Shown: piece by piece, positions 35,718-44,991 of the stretch
Layout: each line of letters begins with the position of its first letter
How positions within the stretch are numbered: position 1 is the stretch's first letter
NCBI GenBank assembly: GCA_045597645.1
Contig: JAZLKM010000058.1
Coordinates: forward strand, 5,252 to 69,251
Direction: 5' to 3'
DNA from: JAKSSE01 sp045597645
Lineage (GTDB): Bacteria > Bacillota > Clostridia > Lachnospirales > Lachnospiraceae
DNA: 64,000 nucleotides
The notes under the pieces: generated by a model
Databases searched by the model: none
What the model saw: only the letters and a program-made list of their open reading frames with translations
What the model was told of the DNA's origin: nothing
Program-made: the position numbers and the translations under genes

Positions 35718-36140
35718 TTATTTTCTTACTGATCCTAACATTGCATCTTCTAGAGATGCTTCGAGTCTTGCTTTGTTAAGCAATAACTCTTTGTTTTCCT
35801 TTTCAAGCTCATCAAGTTTTTTTTCTATTTCTTCTGCTTTTACCTTGCCGGAAATAAGCTCATGTTTCAGCTTGTACAGTTCTTCGTCTTTTATTGTGAT
35901 ATCACGCTCTAATTGCTCAACCTTACTTTTAGCTTTAAAATAGTCATCAGCAATGTTAAGCTCCAATAGCATAGTACGCATATCAGCCGGAAGATGCTTG
36001 TAGTCCTCAAGTTCAGCAAATTCAGATATTTTTTCGTTAATATATGTAGCAACTCTCTGCAGATAGTCTTCTTCTTCGTAGCCACTTAAAGTATAGACTT
36101 TTCCGCCAATTATAACTTGTGTACTTTTCTTAGCAGACAT
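35718..36140 (-). CDS. zapA: Cell division protein ZapA
   Basis: A 140-residue protein. The N-terminal ZapA domain (TQVIIGGKVYTLSGYEEEDYLQRVA) is followed by a long coiled coil with repeated E/K/L heptads (about 70-130). It bundles FtsZ filaments at the division site. ATG 36140 is used because GGGAGG lies upstream; the reading frame is open six codons further back. It has its own promoter (36169-36197) and terminator. Confidence 0.88.
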   Translation of the reverse strand: MSAKKSTQVIIGGKVYTLSGYEEEDYLQRVATYINEKISEFAELEDYKHLPADMRTMLLELNIADDYFKAKSKVEQLERDITIKDEELYKLKHELISGKVKAEEIEKKLDELEKENKELLLNKARLEASLEDAMLGSVRK

Positions 36141-36168
36141 ATAGTACTTTCCTCCCAAAAACTATTTT

Positions 36169-36197
36169 ATTATATGTGGTTTTAGGACGAAAAACAA
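36169..36197 (-). promoter_or_regulatory. zapA promoter
   Basis: Minus strand TTGTTT (36197-36192), 17-nt spacer, TATAAT (36174-36169), immediately after the ruvB stop codon. Confidence 0.75.
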
Positions 36198-36200
36198 GCC

Positions 36201-37196
36201 TTACTTTTTCGCTCTTTGGAAATGAGCGTAGCTCTGCTCGGTTGCCATTCTTCCTTTAGGCGTTCTTATAATGAAATTATTTTGTACAAGATATGGTTCA
36301 TATACATCCTCAATTGTGCCACTATCTTCGCCAATTGATGCAGCTAGTGTATCTAGTCCAACAGGTCCACCATCAAACCTGTCAATAATAGTGGTAAGAA
36401 TAAGTCTATCATTATTATCCAGCCCACATTTATCCACTTCCAGCATATCAAGCGCCTCGTCTGCAATGCTTTTAGTGATTATTCCGTCATATCTTACTTG
36501 TGCGTAATCTCTCACTCTTTTCAGCAGTCTATTCGCAAGTCTAGGCGTGCCTCGAGATCTCTTAGCGAGTTCGTTAGCACCGCTCGGATCTATTTCAACG
36601 CCTAATGTGCGGGCGCTTCTTTCAATAATAAATTGGAGCTCAGGAACTGTATAAAATTCAAGATGATTAACTACACCAAACCTATCTCTAAGCGGAGCAG
36701 AAAGAAGGCCGGCTCTAGTGGTTGCTCCTACAAGTGTAAATTTGGGTAGATCTAGACGAATACTTTTAGCGTCACTACCTTTTCCAATCATTATGTCTAT
36801 AACATAATCTTCCATCGCTGGATATAGAACTTCTTCAACCTGTCTATTGAGTCTGTGTATCTCGTCTATGAAAAGTACATCGCCTTCCTGCAGACCACTT
36901 AATATAGCTGCTATCTCTCCTGGCTTTGCAATGGCAGGACCACTAGTTACCTTTATATGAACTCCCATCTCATTAGCAATTACGCCAGCAAGAGTTGTCT
37001 TTCCTAATCCAGGCGGGCCATAAAACAAAACATGATCTAGCGATTCACCTCTTGCTTTTGCTGCATCAATATAAATACCCAAAGTCTCCTTGATTTTCTC
37101 TTGTCCAATATATTCAGAAAGAGTTTCAGGCCTTAGGCTTTTTTCTATTATGACATCTTCTTCTTGAAGATTTGTTTCAATCGTACGTCTCTCCAT
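36201..37196 (-). CDS. ruvB: Holliday junction branch migration helicase RuvB
   Basis: A 331-residue AAA+ motor. LRPETLSEYIGQEKIKE, Walker A GPPGLGKTT, Walker B DEIHRLN, sensor GATTRAGLLSAPLRDRFG and a C-terminal winged helix (ATEQSYAHF) are all present. It lies 1 nt after ruvA and works with it in branch migration. Confidence 0.97.
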   Translation of the reverse strand: MERRTIETNLQEEDVIIEKSLRPETLSEYIGQEKIKETLGIYIDAAKARGESLDHVLFYGPPGLGKTTLAGVIANEMGVHIKVTSGPAIAKPGEIAAILSGLQEGDVLFIDEIHRLNRQVEEVLYPAMEDYVIDIMIGKGSDAKSIRLDLPKFTLVGATTRAGLLSAPLRDRFGVVNHLEFYTVPELQFIIERSARTLGVEIDPSGANELAKRSRGTPRLANRLLKRVRDYAQVRYDGIITKSIADEALDMLEVDKCGLDNNDRLILTTIIDRFDGGPVGLDTLAASIGEDSGTIEDVYEPYLVQNNFIIRTPKGRMATEQSYAHFQRAKK

Positions 37197-37197
37197 A

Positions 37198-37800
37198 TTA
37201 GAACATCTTTCGTAGGGCTGCCTTAATTAACTGTTCCGTACTTAATTCCATTGCATTCTCAACCTTGCCAATAGCTTTTAGTGCTTCAGTATTAGAATAA
37301 CCAAGAGCCGTAAGCGCCATGGCTGCCTCTGATTTTGCTATAGCAGTTTCATCCAAATTAGTGCTGGCTTTTGCTATTTTTTCTTCCATAGCATCCTCTA
37401 GATTAATCTTATCCTTAAGGTCTAATATTATCCTTTGAGCAGTCTTAGCACCTACACCATTAGCTTTATTAATTGTCTTCACATCTTCAGAAAGAATAGC
37501 AAACTTTAAATCCTCAACTTCAAGCAAAGATAAAATAGCCATAGCAGCCTTCGGACCAACGCCCGTCACTGTCAAGAGCATAAGAAACATTTCTTTCTCG
37601 CTTTTAGAAAGAAAGCCATATAATTGCTGAATTTCTTCGCGAAGATATAAATGCGTATAAAGCTTCAGTATGCTTCCTTCACTTGGCAAATGGGTCTTTA
37701 GAAGTTGACTGACAAAAATCTCATACCCTATTCCACCAACATCAATAACAACGGACTCCTCGCAAATATCTTCAAGAGTTCCACTTATGTATGCGTACAT
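37198..37800 (-). CDS. ruvA: Holliday junction DNA helicase subunit RuvA
   Basis: A 200-residue protein of normal length: N-terminal OB fold (MYAYISGTLEDI), two helix-hairpin-helix motifs (LLTVTGVGPKAAMAIL and INKANGVGAKTAQRIILDLKDK) and the C-terminal RuvB-binding domain (AMALTALGYSNTEALKAI). It shares one base with the end of miaB. Confidence 0.97.
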   Translation of the reverse strand: MYAYISGTLEDICEESVVIDVGGIGYEIFVSQLLKTHLPSEGSILKLYTHLYLREEIQQLYGFLSKSEKEMFLMLLTVTGVGPKAAMAILSLLEVEDLKFAILSEDVKTINKANGVGAKTAQRIILDLKDKINLEDAMEEKIAKASTNLDETAIAKSEAAMALTALGYSNTEALKAIGKVENAMELSTEQLIKAALRKMF

Positions 37801-39239
37801 TAAGCCCTCTCTCCTATATAATAGAAACCTTTACATTGTGATAATTTTACGTTGACAAGCTTTCCTATATCGCTCTCGTCTCCTGGAAAATGAACAGTAA
37901 TATTATTCAAAAGACGTCCCGTTACAAGACCTTCCTCCTGCTTATTTAATTCTTCAACCAGAACTTCCATTGTACTACCTTCAAATCGTTTCACCTGCTC
38001 TTGAGAAATCTTCTGGACTAAGGAAAGTAATCTATCAAACCTATCTTTAACCACATCCTCGCTTATTTGGTCCTCATAGCTTGCAGCAGGTGTACCAGTC
38101 CGCTTTGAATATATAAAAGTAAATGCACTATCATACCTAACCTTTGACACTACATCCATAGTCTCCAGGAAATCATCCTCTGTCTCACCTGGAAACCCTA
38201 CAATAATATCAGTTGTAAGAGATACATCAGGTATATTTGCCTTGATTTTATCTACCAATGCAAGATATTGCTCTTTATTATATACGCGATTCATACGCTT
38301 CAATATTGCTGAGCTACCTGATTGAAGAGGTAAATGAATGTGCGTTGATATTTTGGGGGTAGTCTTAATAGCTTCTATCAAGTCATCCGATAAGTCCTTG
38401 GGATGAGAGGTCATAAATCTCACTCTTTCGAGGCCTTCAACTGTCGCTACGCGCTTAATAAGCTCAGCAAAAGAGATTTCCTGCTCTAATCCCCTACCGT
38501 AGGAATTAACATTCTGTCCCAAAAGCATTACTTCGACTACGCCATCGGCCACAAGCTTTTCCACCTCAGATATTATCTCCTCGGGTGTACGGCTTTTCTC
38601 TCTTCCACGAACATAGGGAACTATACAATAGCTACAGAAGTTATTGCATCCAAACATAATATTAACGCCAGATTTGAATTTAAATTTGCGCTCGATCGGC
38701 AAATCTTCCACAATTTTATCTGTATCTTTGAGAATTTCAATAGTCTGCTGGTTATCAATAATAGAAGTATATAACAATTCCGCAAATTTATATAAGTTGT
38801 GGGTTCCAAAAACCAAATCTACAAACTTATAGCTACTCCTTATTTTTTCAACAACAGTAGGCTCCTGCATCATGCAACCGCATAGAGCAATCTTCATATA
38901 TGGGTTTTTCTTCTTATAGCTATTTAATAACCCTAACCGACCGTAAACCTTGTTGTTAGCATTTTCCCTGACAGTGCAGGTATTGTATACCACAAGGTCC
39001 GCTGTTTCCTCCTCGACTTCAACATATCCCGCCGAATTAAGAATTCCTCTAAGCTTTTCAGAATCTCTGGCATTCATCTGACAACCGAATGTGGTAACAC
39101 AATATGTTAGTGAACGGCCGGCCTCCTTGGACATCTGTTCTACCAGACCACGACACATTTCAATATAATAGTGTTGTCTGTCTGGCTCCGTCTGAGGCAC
39201 GTCACTCAAATTTAGTCTCAAATCATTTATATCACTCAT
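37800..39239 (-). CDS. miaB: tRNA-2-methylthio-N6-isopentenyladenosine synthase
   Basis: A 479-residue radical SAM methylthiotransferase modifying A37 of tRNAs reading U-start codons. TFGCQMNARDSEKL, NTCTVRENANNKVYG and CGCMMQ give the MTTase cluster; CNNFCSYCIVPYVRG the radical SAM cluster; a TRAM domain ends the chain. An N-terminal extension of about 45 residues precedes the catalytic part, as is usual in Clostridia. Confidence 0.96.
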   Translation of the reverse strand: MSDINDLRLNLSDVPQTEPDRQHYYIEMCRGLVEQMSKEAGRSLTYCVTTFGCQMNARDSEKLRGILNSAGYVEVEEETADLVVYNTCTVRENANNKVYGRLGLLNSYKKKNPYMKIALCGCMMQEPTVVEKIRSSYKFVDLVFGTHNLYKFAELLYTSIIDNQQTIEILKDTDKIVEDLPIERKFKFKSGVNIMFGCNNFCSYCIVPYVRGREKSRTPEEIISEVEKLVADGVVEVMLLGQNVNSYGRGLEQEISFAELIKRVATVEGLERVRFMTSHPKDLSDDLIEAIKTTPKISTHIHLPLQSGSSAILKRMNRVYNKEQYLALVDKIKANIPDVSLTTDIIVGFPGETEDDFLETMDVVSKVRYDSAFTFIYSKRTGTPAASYEDQISEDVVKDRFDRLLSLVQKISQEQVKRFEGSTMEVLVEELNKQEEGLVTGRLLNNITVHFPGDESDIGKLVNVKLSQCKGFYYIGERA

Positions 39240-39252
39240 ATTAAATCCATTT

Positions 39253-39795
39253 CTATAACTTATATATCCCTCGTTCAGTGACTAATATATCCATTCGAAT
39301 ATCGTTGTCCTGTGCTTCAACTTCATCAAAAATTAGTTCGCTGTATGTAATTCCAACCTTTTTCAGTCCAGAATGTGTAGCGTAAAATCTGTCATAATAT
39401 CCTTTGCCGTAGCCAATTCTATTGCCATTCTTATCAAAAGCTACACCTGGTGTAACGCATATTCCTGATTTTTGAGAAAAAACTTCAGTTTCTCCATTTG
39501 GTTCTAGTATATTGAATAATCCTAATTCAAAGTCTTTTAGTGAATACGTCCTAAAGAAAATAATATCATTTCCGACTGTCTTTGGAAAATAGATTTCTCT
39601 ATTCTTTAGCACATCATATGCGCTTAATATGTTTAGTTCACTTTTAATCGGATAATAAAAAAGTATCGGATCTGTACAATCCGATAAATAGTTTAAAAGT
39701 ATTTGACATGCCAGCTCAGATTTAACACATCGTTCTTCAACACTTAATTCATTTCGCTTTTTTAGAGCAAGCTTTCTAGCTTCTATCTTTTCCAT
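39253..39795 (-). CDS. 5-formyltetrahydrofolate cyclo-ligase
   Basis: A 180-residue enzyme returning 5-formyl-THF to the folate pool. YFPKTVGNDIIFFRT, GICVTPGVAFDKNGNRIGYGKGYYDRF is the diagnostic nucleotide-binding stretch. It lies between a DUF896 gene and miaB with short gaps, in a translation- and one-carbon-flavoured operon. Confidence 0.92.
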   Translation of the reverse strand: MEKIEARKLALKKRNELSVEERCVKSELACQILLNYLSDCTDPILFYYPIKSELNILSAYDVLKNREIYFPKTVGNDIIFFRTYSLKDFELGLFNILEPNGETEVFSQKSGICVTPGVAFDKNGNRIGYGKGYYDRFYATHSGLKKVGITYSELIFDEVEAQDNDIRMDILVTERGIYKL

Positions 39796-39809
39796 TGACG
39801 GGTCAACCC

Positions 39810-40028
39810 CTACATATTTTTCTTAGCCAACATTTCACCCACATTTTCTACATTTCCGTTGGCGTCTACAAGATCAATGTTGTTCATTTGATTTCTAATA
39901 TTTGCTTTAAAATCAGCGATATATTCAGCACGAAGAGCCTGCTGCTCTACTTTTTCAGTTTCTGAAAGTCCTATCGATTTAGATTTTCTTGCGAGCTCAT
40001 TTATTCTAGCAATCTTCTCCTGGGTCAT
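39810..40028 (-). CDS. DUF896 small protein (YnzC-like)
   Basis: A 72-residue protein starting TQEKIARINELARKSKSIGLSETEKVEQQALRAEYIADF, a clear DUF896 helical hairpin. The Bacillus YnzC relative is SOS-region encoded; function unknown. It overlaps proB by 4 nt. Confidence 0.9.
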   Translation of the reverse strand: MTQEKIARINELARKSKSIGLSETEKVEQQALRAEYIADFKANIRNQMNNIDLVDANGNVENVGEMLAKKNM

Positions 40029-40879
40029 GTCAAAAATTCCTCCACATAATCTGGCATGTAGAAATCTTCATCATAATTCGACTCAAATAGAGTTCCTGTA
40101 TAATTATTGTCCAGTATCTTATGAATTATCGATACATCTTTGGCATTGGCAATCACCATTTGTGCGCCTGATGCAGTTGCTATCTTAGCTGCACGTAATT
40201 TTGCCTCCATTCCGCCAGTTCCCACATTGCTGCCAGTAGAACCTTTCGCCATTCCATCGAGCTCTGGAGTAATCTCGTCAACATATTTTACTAGCTCGGC
40301 ATCCTTATTTTGCCTTGGATCATCTGTATAAAGTCCATCTATATCAGACAGTAAAATAAGCAAATCTGCACCTGTAAGCGATGCAACTAGTGCAGAAAGT
40401 GTATCATTATCTCCAAACTGAATCTCATAAGTAGATATGGTATCATTCTCATTTACAATTGGAATAATGCCTAATTCAAAAAGAGCTTCGAATGTATTCT
40501 CACAATTTTTCCTAGATACGTTATCCAAAATCGTATTTTTGGTCATAAGAATCTGACCAACCTGCTGTTGAAAATCAGAGAATGCCTTCTGGTATGTTAA
40601 CATAAGATTTGCCTGTCCTACAGATGCACAAGCCTGTCTAAGTGGCAATCTGCCATTTAAATCATTTATACCTAGAACTTTTCGACCTACAGCAATCGCT
40701 CCAGACGATACTAGACATACATCTAAACCTCTATTTCTTAGATCGCATAATTCTCTAGCCAGCTTCTCGATTTTAATAAAATCAAGTCCACCCGTCTCGG
40801 GATGCTGTAGTGAGGAAGAACCGATTTTAACTACTACTCTATGTATATGTTTTGCGTCAATTGTAGCTGTTTTTGACAT
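40025..40879 (-). CDS. proB: Glutamate 5-kinase, short form without PUA domain
   Basis: A 284-residue kinase making gamma-glutamyl phosphate for proline. VVKIGSSSL, LVSSGAIAVGRKVLG, NENDTISTYEIQFGDNDTLSALVA and GTGGMEAKLRAAKIA are intact. The C-terminal PUA domain of full-length ProB is absent, as in some Firmicutes. proA is not adjacent. It is 9 nt after the MATE gene. Confidence 0.92.
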   Translation of the reverse strand: MSKTATIDAKHIHRVVVKIGSSSLQHPETGGLDFIKIEKLARELCDLRNRGLDVCLVSSGAIAVGRKVLGINDLNGRLPLRQACASVGQANLMLTYQKAFSDFQQQVGQILMTKNTILDNVSRKNCENTFEALFELGIIPIVNENDTISTYEIQFGDNDTLSALVASLTGADLLILLSDIDGLYTDDPRQNKDAELVKYVDEITPELDGMAKGSTGSNVGTGGMEAKLRAAKIATASGAQMVIANAKDVSIIHKILDNNYTGTLFESNYDEDFYMPDYVEEFLT

Positions 40880-40888
40880 GATAAGTAA

Positions 40889-42247
40889 TTAATATACCTT
40901 TCGTTTTTGTTTTTTCCAGGCTCCAGATAAATATCTTGATAAATTAAACACTCCAGTTATAAACCAAGTAAGTCCTGTAGCGTACCAAATACCCCATACA
41001 CCAATTGCAGGTATGAGAGTTAGTGGCTTTGATAGCCCTATTCTACCAACTATCTCAACTATACCGTTGGCATAAGCAAAAAGCGCATCTCCAGCGCCAT
41101 TAAGAACTCCACGGCTCACATAAATAATACCAAGGAATGTAAAGAAGCAGCTTGTAATTTTTAGTGCTTGTGATCCAAAAGCAATAACTTCTGGCTCTGA
41201 TACGAACCATCTCATTATGCTATCTCCAAATAACCACGCACATGGAATAACTATACCAGTGAAGATTAAAATCATAACAAAACCGCTAACAAAGCCGATC
41301 TTCACACGTTCTTGCTTACCTGCACCAATATTTTGCCCAGTGTACGTAGAAAGTGCTGTACTAAGTGAATTAAATGGTTGCTGTACAAGCTGTTCAATGC
41401 GTGAAGTAGCTGTAAATGCAGCAATTACAACAGAACCGAATCCATTTACAACTATCTGCAGCGCAACACATGATATTGCAATGAGCGATGACTGAAATGC
41501 CAATGGAAGTCCCATTCGGACTGCTTGTTTAATGATGTAGCCTTGAGGCCTTAGCTGAGATTTTTCTAACTTAAAGTATGGATTCCTAAGAAATGCATAA
41601 ATCAGGCTACCAATGCAGGCAATTATCTGAGAAACAACGGTCGCGTATGCGGCTCCAGCAACTCCAAGGTTAAATCCTCTTACAAACATAATATCAAGAG
41701 CAACATTGATAATACTGGAAACTATAAGAAAATACAGTGGCGATCTAGAATCACCTACCGCCCTCAAAATAGCTGAAACACAGTTATAAAATGCTACAGT
41801 CAACTGACCCATGCAGATAATCTGCATGTAGTAAATCGCATCAGCTCTAATATTGTCTGGAGTCTTTAGAAAAGTAAGCACAGGCCCTGCAAGCAATACC
41901 CCGAGGACACTCATTGCAAGTCCTACAGTGCCCATAATGTATGCAGCATTCGCTACGGTCTTACGTACTCCGTCTTCATTTCCTGCCCCAAACTGTTGGG
42001 AAATGATAATGCCGATACCGCTGGCCATTCCAAAACACAACGAAAAGAATAGGAAATTAACAGATGCAGTTGCTCCTACAGCGGCAAGAGCATCACTACC
42101 GACAAACTTTCCAACAATCATGGAATCTACCATGTTATATAGCTGTTGGAAAATATTTCCTATAACAAGTGGAATCATGAACTTCAGGAGCAACTTTGTA
42201 GTGTTGCCCTGAGTCATGTCCATTACAAATCCCTTTTTGTTAGACAT
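40889..42247 (-). CDS. MATE-family efflux transporter
   Basis: A 452-residue membrane protein with about 12 predicted helices. The start DMTQGNTTKLLLKFMIPLVIGNIFQQLYNMVDSMIVGKFVG is the characteristic NorM/DinF-like DMTxG start. It exports organic cations or drugs in exchange for Na+ or H+; the substrate is unknown. Placed directly downstream of rnfB, it may use the gradient Rnf makes, which is inference only. Confidence 0.9.
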   Translation of the reverse strand: MSNKKGFVMDMTQGNTTKLLLKFMIPLVIGNIFQQLYNMVDSMIVGKFVGSDALAAVGATASVNFLFFSLCFGMASGIGIIISQQFGAGNEDGVRKTVANAAYIMGTVGLAMSVLGVLLAGPVLTFLKTPDNIRADAIYYMQIICMGQLTVAFYNCVSAILRAVGDSRSPLYFLIVSSIINVALDIMFVRGFNLGVAGAAYATVVSQIIACIGSLIYAFLRNPYFKLEKSQLRPQGYIIKQAVRMGLPLAFQSSLIAISCVALQIVVNGFGSVVIAAFTATSRIEQLVQQPFNSLSTALSTYTGQNIGAGKQERVKIGFVSGFVMILIFTGIVIPCAWLFGDSIMRWFVSEPEVIAFGSQALKITSCFFTFLGIIYVSRGVLNGAGDALFAYANGIVEIVGRIGLSKPLTLIPAIGVWGIWYATGLTWFITGVFNLSRYLSGAWKKQKRKVY

Positions 42248-42278
42248 TGCTATACCTGGATTCTATAATAATTAGTAT

Positions 42279-43070
42279 TTACTGTATTACCTTCTTCGGG
42301 CATTTTTCTGCACAAAGACCGCAGTTGGTACACTTGGTGTAATCAATATGAGCTATATTGTCTTCAAAGAAAATAGCTTCGTTAGGACAATTCTTAGCAC
42401 AAAGCCCACATCCTATACATCCTGCTGAGCATACCGACATAACCGCTTTACCTTTGCCATGTGAAGCACATTTAACTTTATGTGGTGCATGATATGGAAC
42501 CAGTTCGATAAGATGCTTTGGACAAGCTGCCACGCATTTACTACATGCTTTACATTTTTCCTCATCTACTACGGCTAGACCATATACTACATGTATTGCA
42601 TCAAACGGACATGCTCTCTCACAATTTCCAAATCCCACACAGCCATAGTTACAAGACTTTGGTCCACCATTTGGTACATACTTAACGGCACCACAGTCCT
42701 TTATTCCGTAATATGTGTAATCAGTCTGTGCCGCATCTCTATCGCCGCTACATTTAACAAAGGCTACCTTCTTCTCGCCTTGTTCTACTGCAACGCCCAT
42801 TATCTCTCCAACTGCAACGCCAACTGGCTCACCACCTACAGGGCATCCATTAACCGGAGCCTCGCCTTTTACTATTGCCGCTGCTAGACCTGAACATCCA
42901 GCATATCCGCATCCACCGCAGTTATTACCTGGTAGACAGTTCAATATAGCAACTTCTCGCTCATCAACTTCTACATGAAACTTCTTACCAGCAAGTCCAA
43001 GGAGTAGTCCAATGAGAAGACCCGCACCACCTACAATGGCAACCGCCAGAATAATTGATGTAAAATCCAT
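42279..43070 (-). CDS. rnfB: Rnf complex subunit RnfB
   Basis: A 263-residue Fe-S protein receiving electrons from reduced ferredoxin. One N-terminal helix is followed by the four-cysteine NNCGGCGYAGCSGLA domain, then several CxxCxxCxxxCP ferredoxin motifs (CKACSKCVAACP, CIGCGLCAKNCP, CTNCGLCAEKCP and a CERACP variant). It is the last gene of the rnfCDGEAB cluster, 10 nt after rnfA. Confidence 0.95.
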   Translation of the reverse strand: MDFTSIILAVAIVGGAGLLIGLLLGLAGKKFHVEVDEREVAILNCLPGNNCGGCGYAGCSGLAAAIVKGEAPVNGCPVGGEPVGVAVGEIMGVAVEQGEKKVAFVKCSGDRDAAQTDYTYYGIKDCGAVKYVPNGGPKSCNYGCVGFGNCERACPFDAIHVVYGLAVVDEEKCKACSKCVAACPKHLIELVPYHAPHKVKCASHGKGKAVMSVCSAGCIGCGLCAKNCPNEAIFFEDNIAHIDYTKCTNCGLCAEKCPKKVIQ

Positions 43071-43080
43071 TTTTTCCTCC

Positions 43081-43686
43081 TTAAATTACGCCTGAGAATC
43101 CGAAAAATGCTATAGCCATAAGTCCTGCTGATATAAGAACTATCGGAGAACCTTTGAATGGCTTTGGAACACCATTAAATTCAATTTTCTCACGAATACC
43201 TGCCATAATTACAATTGCAATTGTAAAACCTACTGCAGTTGCAAAACCGTTAACAGTACTCTGAGCTATACCAAGTCCAGTACTTACTTTATCAGGATTA
43301 AGATATCCGTTTGTTACATTTTTAAGTGCAACACCAAGCACTGCACAGTTAGTAGTAATAAGCGGCAGATATACTCCAAGTGAATTGTACAAAGGTGGGA
43401 GTGTTTTTCTAAGGAACATCTCCACGAACTGTACCAGTGCTGCAATTACCAGAATAAACACTATTGTCTGCAAGTAATCAAATCCAAGAGGAAATAATAT
43501 AAATCTGTAAATAAGTGCAGTAACTAATGAGCTAAGCGTCAAAACAAAGACAACTGCTCCACCCATTCCGGCTGCTGTTCCAACCTTTTTTGAAACACCA
43601 AGAAAAGGACAAAGTCCTAAGAACTGGCTCAAAATTACGTTATTAACAATAGCCGAGCTGATTAATATGATAAGAAGTGATTTCAT
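43081..43686 (-). CDS. rnfA: Rnf complex subunit RnfA
   Basis: A 201-residue integral membrane protein with six helices, starting IILISSAIVNNVILSQFLGLCPFLGVS, where the cysteine helps hold an intramembrane cluster together with RnfE. It overlaps rnfE by one base. Confidence 0.95.
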   Translation of the reverse strand: MKSLLIILISSAIVNNVILSQFLGLCPFLGVSKKVGTAAGMGGAVVFVLTLSSLVTALIYRFILFPLGFDYLQTIVFILVIAALVQFVEMFLRKTLPPLYNSLGVYLPLITTNCAVLGVALKNVTNGYLNPDKVSTGLGIAQSTVNGFATAVGFTIAIVIMAGIREKIEFNGVPKPFKGSPIVLISAGLMAIAFFGFSGVI

Positions 43687-44378
43687 TATTCAACCTCCTT
43701 CTTGTTTGGGCAAGCTTCAGTACATCCCTCACAGCTACCTGCTGCACATCCTGCCATCTCTACCACTTTTTTGCCTTTAGCACGCTTTTTGTTCTTAACT
43801 GAATTAAGAATAGCAATAAGAAAACCAAGTACAAAGAATGCCCCAGGAGCAAGTACAAAGATGCTAATTGGCTCAAATCCTATATTCAAAAGAACAGGAT
43901 ATCCAAATGCTGCACCTGATCCCAAAAGCTCACGTACCAGTCCAATGCAAGTAAGTCCAATGGTAAATCCCAGACCCATTCCTATTCCATCAAACATTGA
44001 AAGAAATACTGCATTTTTAGATGCGTAGCTCTCTGCACGACCAAGTATAATACAGTTAACAACTATAAGTGGTATGTACACTCCAAGCGAGCTATACAAG
44101 CTTGGAACATATCCCTCAAGAAGGAACTGTACAATCGTAACAAACGAAGCTACTACTACAATGAAAGCAGGCATTCTTACTCCATCAGGAATAAGCTTTC
44201 TAAGAGCTGAAATCATCATATTAGAAAGGACAAGTACTACAGTTGTCGACAATCCCATACCTAGTCCATTCATTGCTGATGATGTTACTGCCAATGTTGG
44301 GCACATACCAAGCATAAGAACAAAGGTTGGATTTTCTTTTACAATGCCGTTATGAAGGCGCTCAAAATATGCGTTCAT
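43686..44378 (-). CDS. rnfE: Rnf complex subunit RnfE
   Basis: A 230-residue homologue of RnfA with six helices. NPTFVLMLGMCPTLAVTSSA carries the intramembrane cysteine. A C-terminal extra tail after the last helix is cysteine-rich (CAAGSCEGCTEACP), about 25 residues beyond the usual end, which could bind metal or simply be a lineage extension. It starts 10 nt after rnfG. Confidence 0.93.
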   Translation of the reverse strand: MNAYFERLHNGIVKENPTFVLMLGMCPTLAVTSSAMNGLGMGLSTTVVLVLSNMMISALRKLIPDGVRMPAFIVVVASFVTIVQFLLEGYVPSLYSSLGVYIPLIVVNCIILGRAESYASKNAVFLSMFDGIGMGLGFTIGLTCIGLVRELLGSGAAFGYPVLLNIGFEPISIFVLAPGAFFVLGFLIAILNSVKNKKRAKGKKVVEMAGCAAGSCEGCTEACPNKKEVE

Positions 44379-44388
44379 CTTCGCCTCC

Positions 44389-44991
44389 TTACTTAAGACT
44401 AGCGTTAAAATAATCTAACGCCGCATTCATGCTGTTAACAATTGCATCCGTTGTATGAGTTGCACCACTGATTGCTACTATCTGATTATCGCTTGTAGCC
44501 TCTGCCTTAGTTGAAACCAGCCCCTCAACATTTTTGCCTATAAATTGTGAGGCAAAATCATTTTCGGTAGCCTTCATTCCAAGACCCGGTGTCTCTGCAA
44601 TATTTGTTATTGAGTATCCGCGAAGTGTACCATCGACCTCAATACCTGTAGAATATGTGATATTTCCCTGGTCACCCTTGCAGGTAAGAGTAATAACATA
44701 TCCTATTACATCACTGCCATTGATTGCTTTAGCTACCTCTGAAATAGCTGCATTATTATAATTCTTTCCAGTAGAATCCAAAAATGCGGCTACATCATCT
44801 GCATTGAAAGAATCAACGTTTTCAAATGAAGAGGCATCACTAAAAAGCTTTCTGTAGGCTTCCATCTTCGATGCTTCCTGCGCTTTTGCTATTGGCGCTT
44901 TAGTAATCTGAAATACAAGGCCGAGTAAAAGTCCTGCAACCATTGTAATAGCGAGAAGAATTAGGGCATCTTTTATAATCTTACTTTGCAT
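44389..44991 (-). CDS. rnfG: Rnf complex subunit RnfG (flavoprotein)
   Basis: A 200-residue protein with one N-terminal helix and an extracytoplasmic FMN-binding domain. The flavinylation motif SGATHTTDAIV near the C-terminus supplies the threonine to which FMN is covalently bound. It shares a base with rnfD. Confidence 0.94.
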   Translation of the reverse strand: MQSKIIKDALILLAITMVAGLLLGLVFQITKAPIAKAQEASKMEAYRKLFSDASSFENVDSFNADDVAAFLDSTGKNYNNAAISEVAKAINGSDVIGYVITLTCKGDQGNITYSTGIEVDGTLRGYSITNIAETPGLGMKATENDFASQFIGKNVEGLVSTKAEATSDNQIVAISGATHTTDAIVNSMNAALDYFNASLK

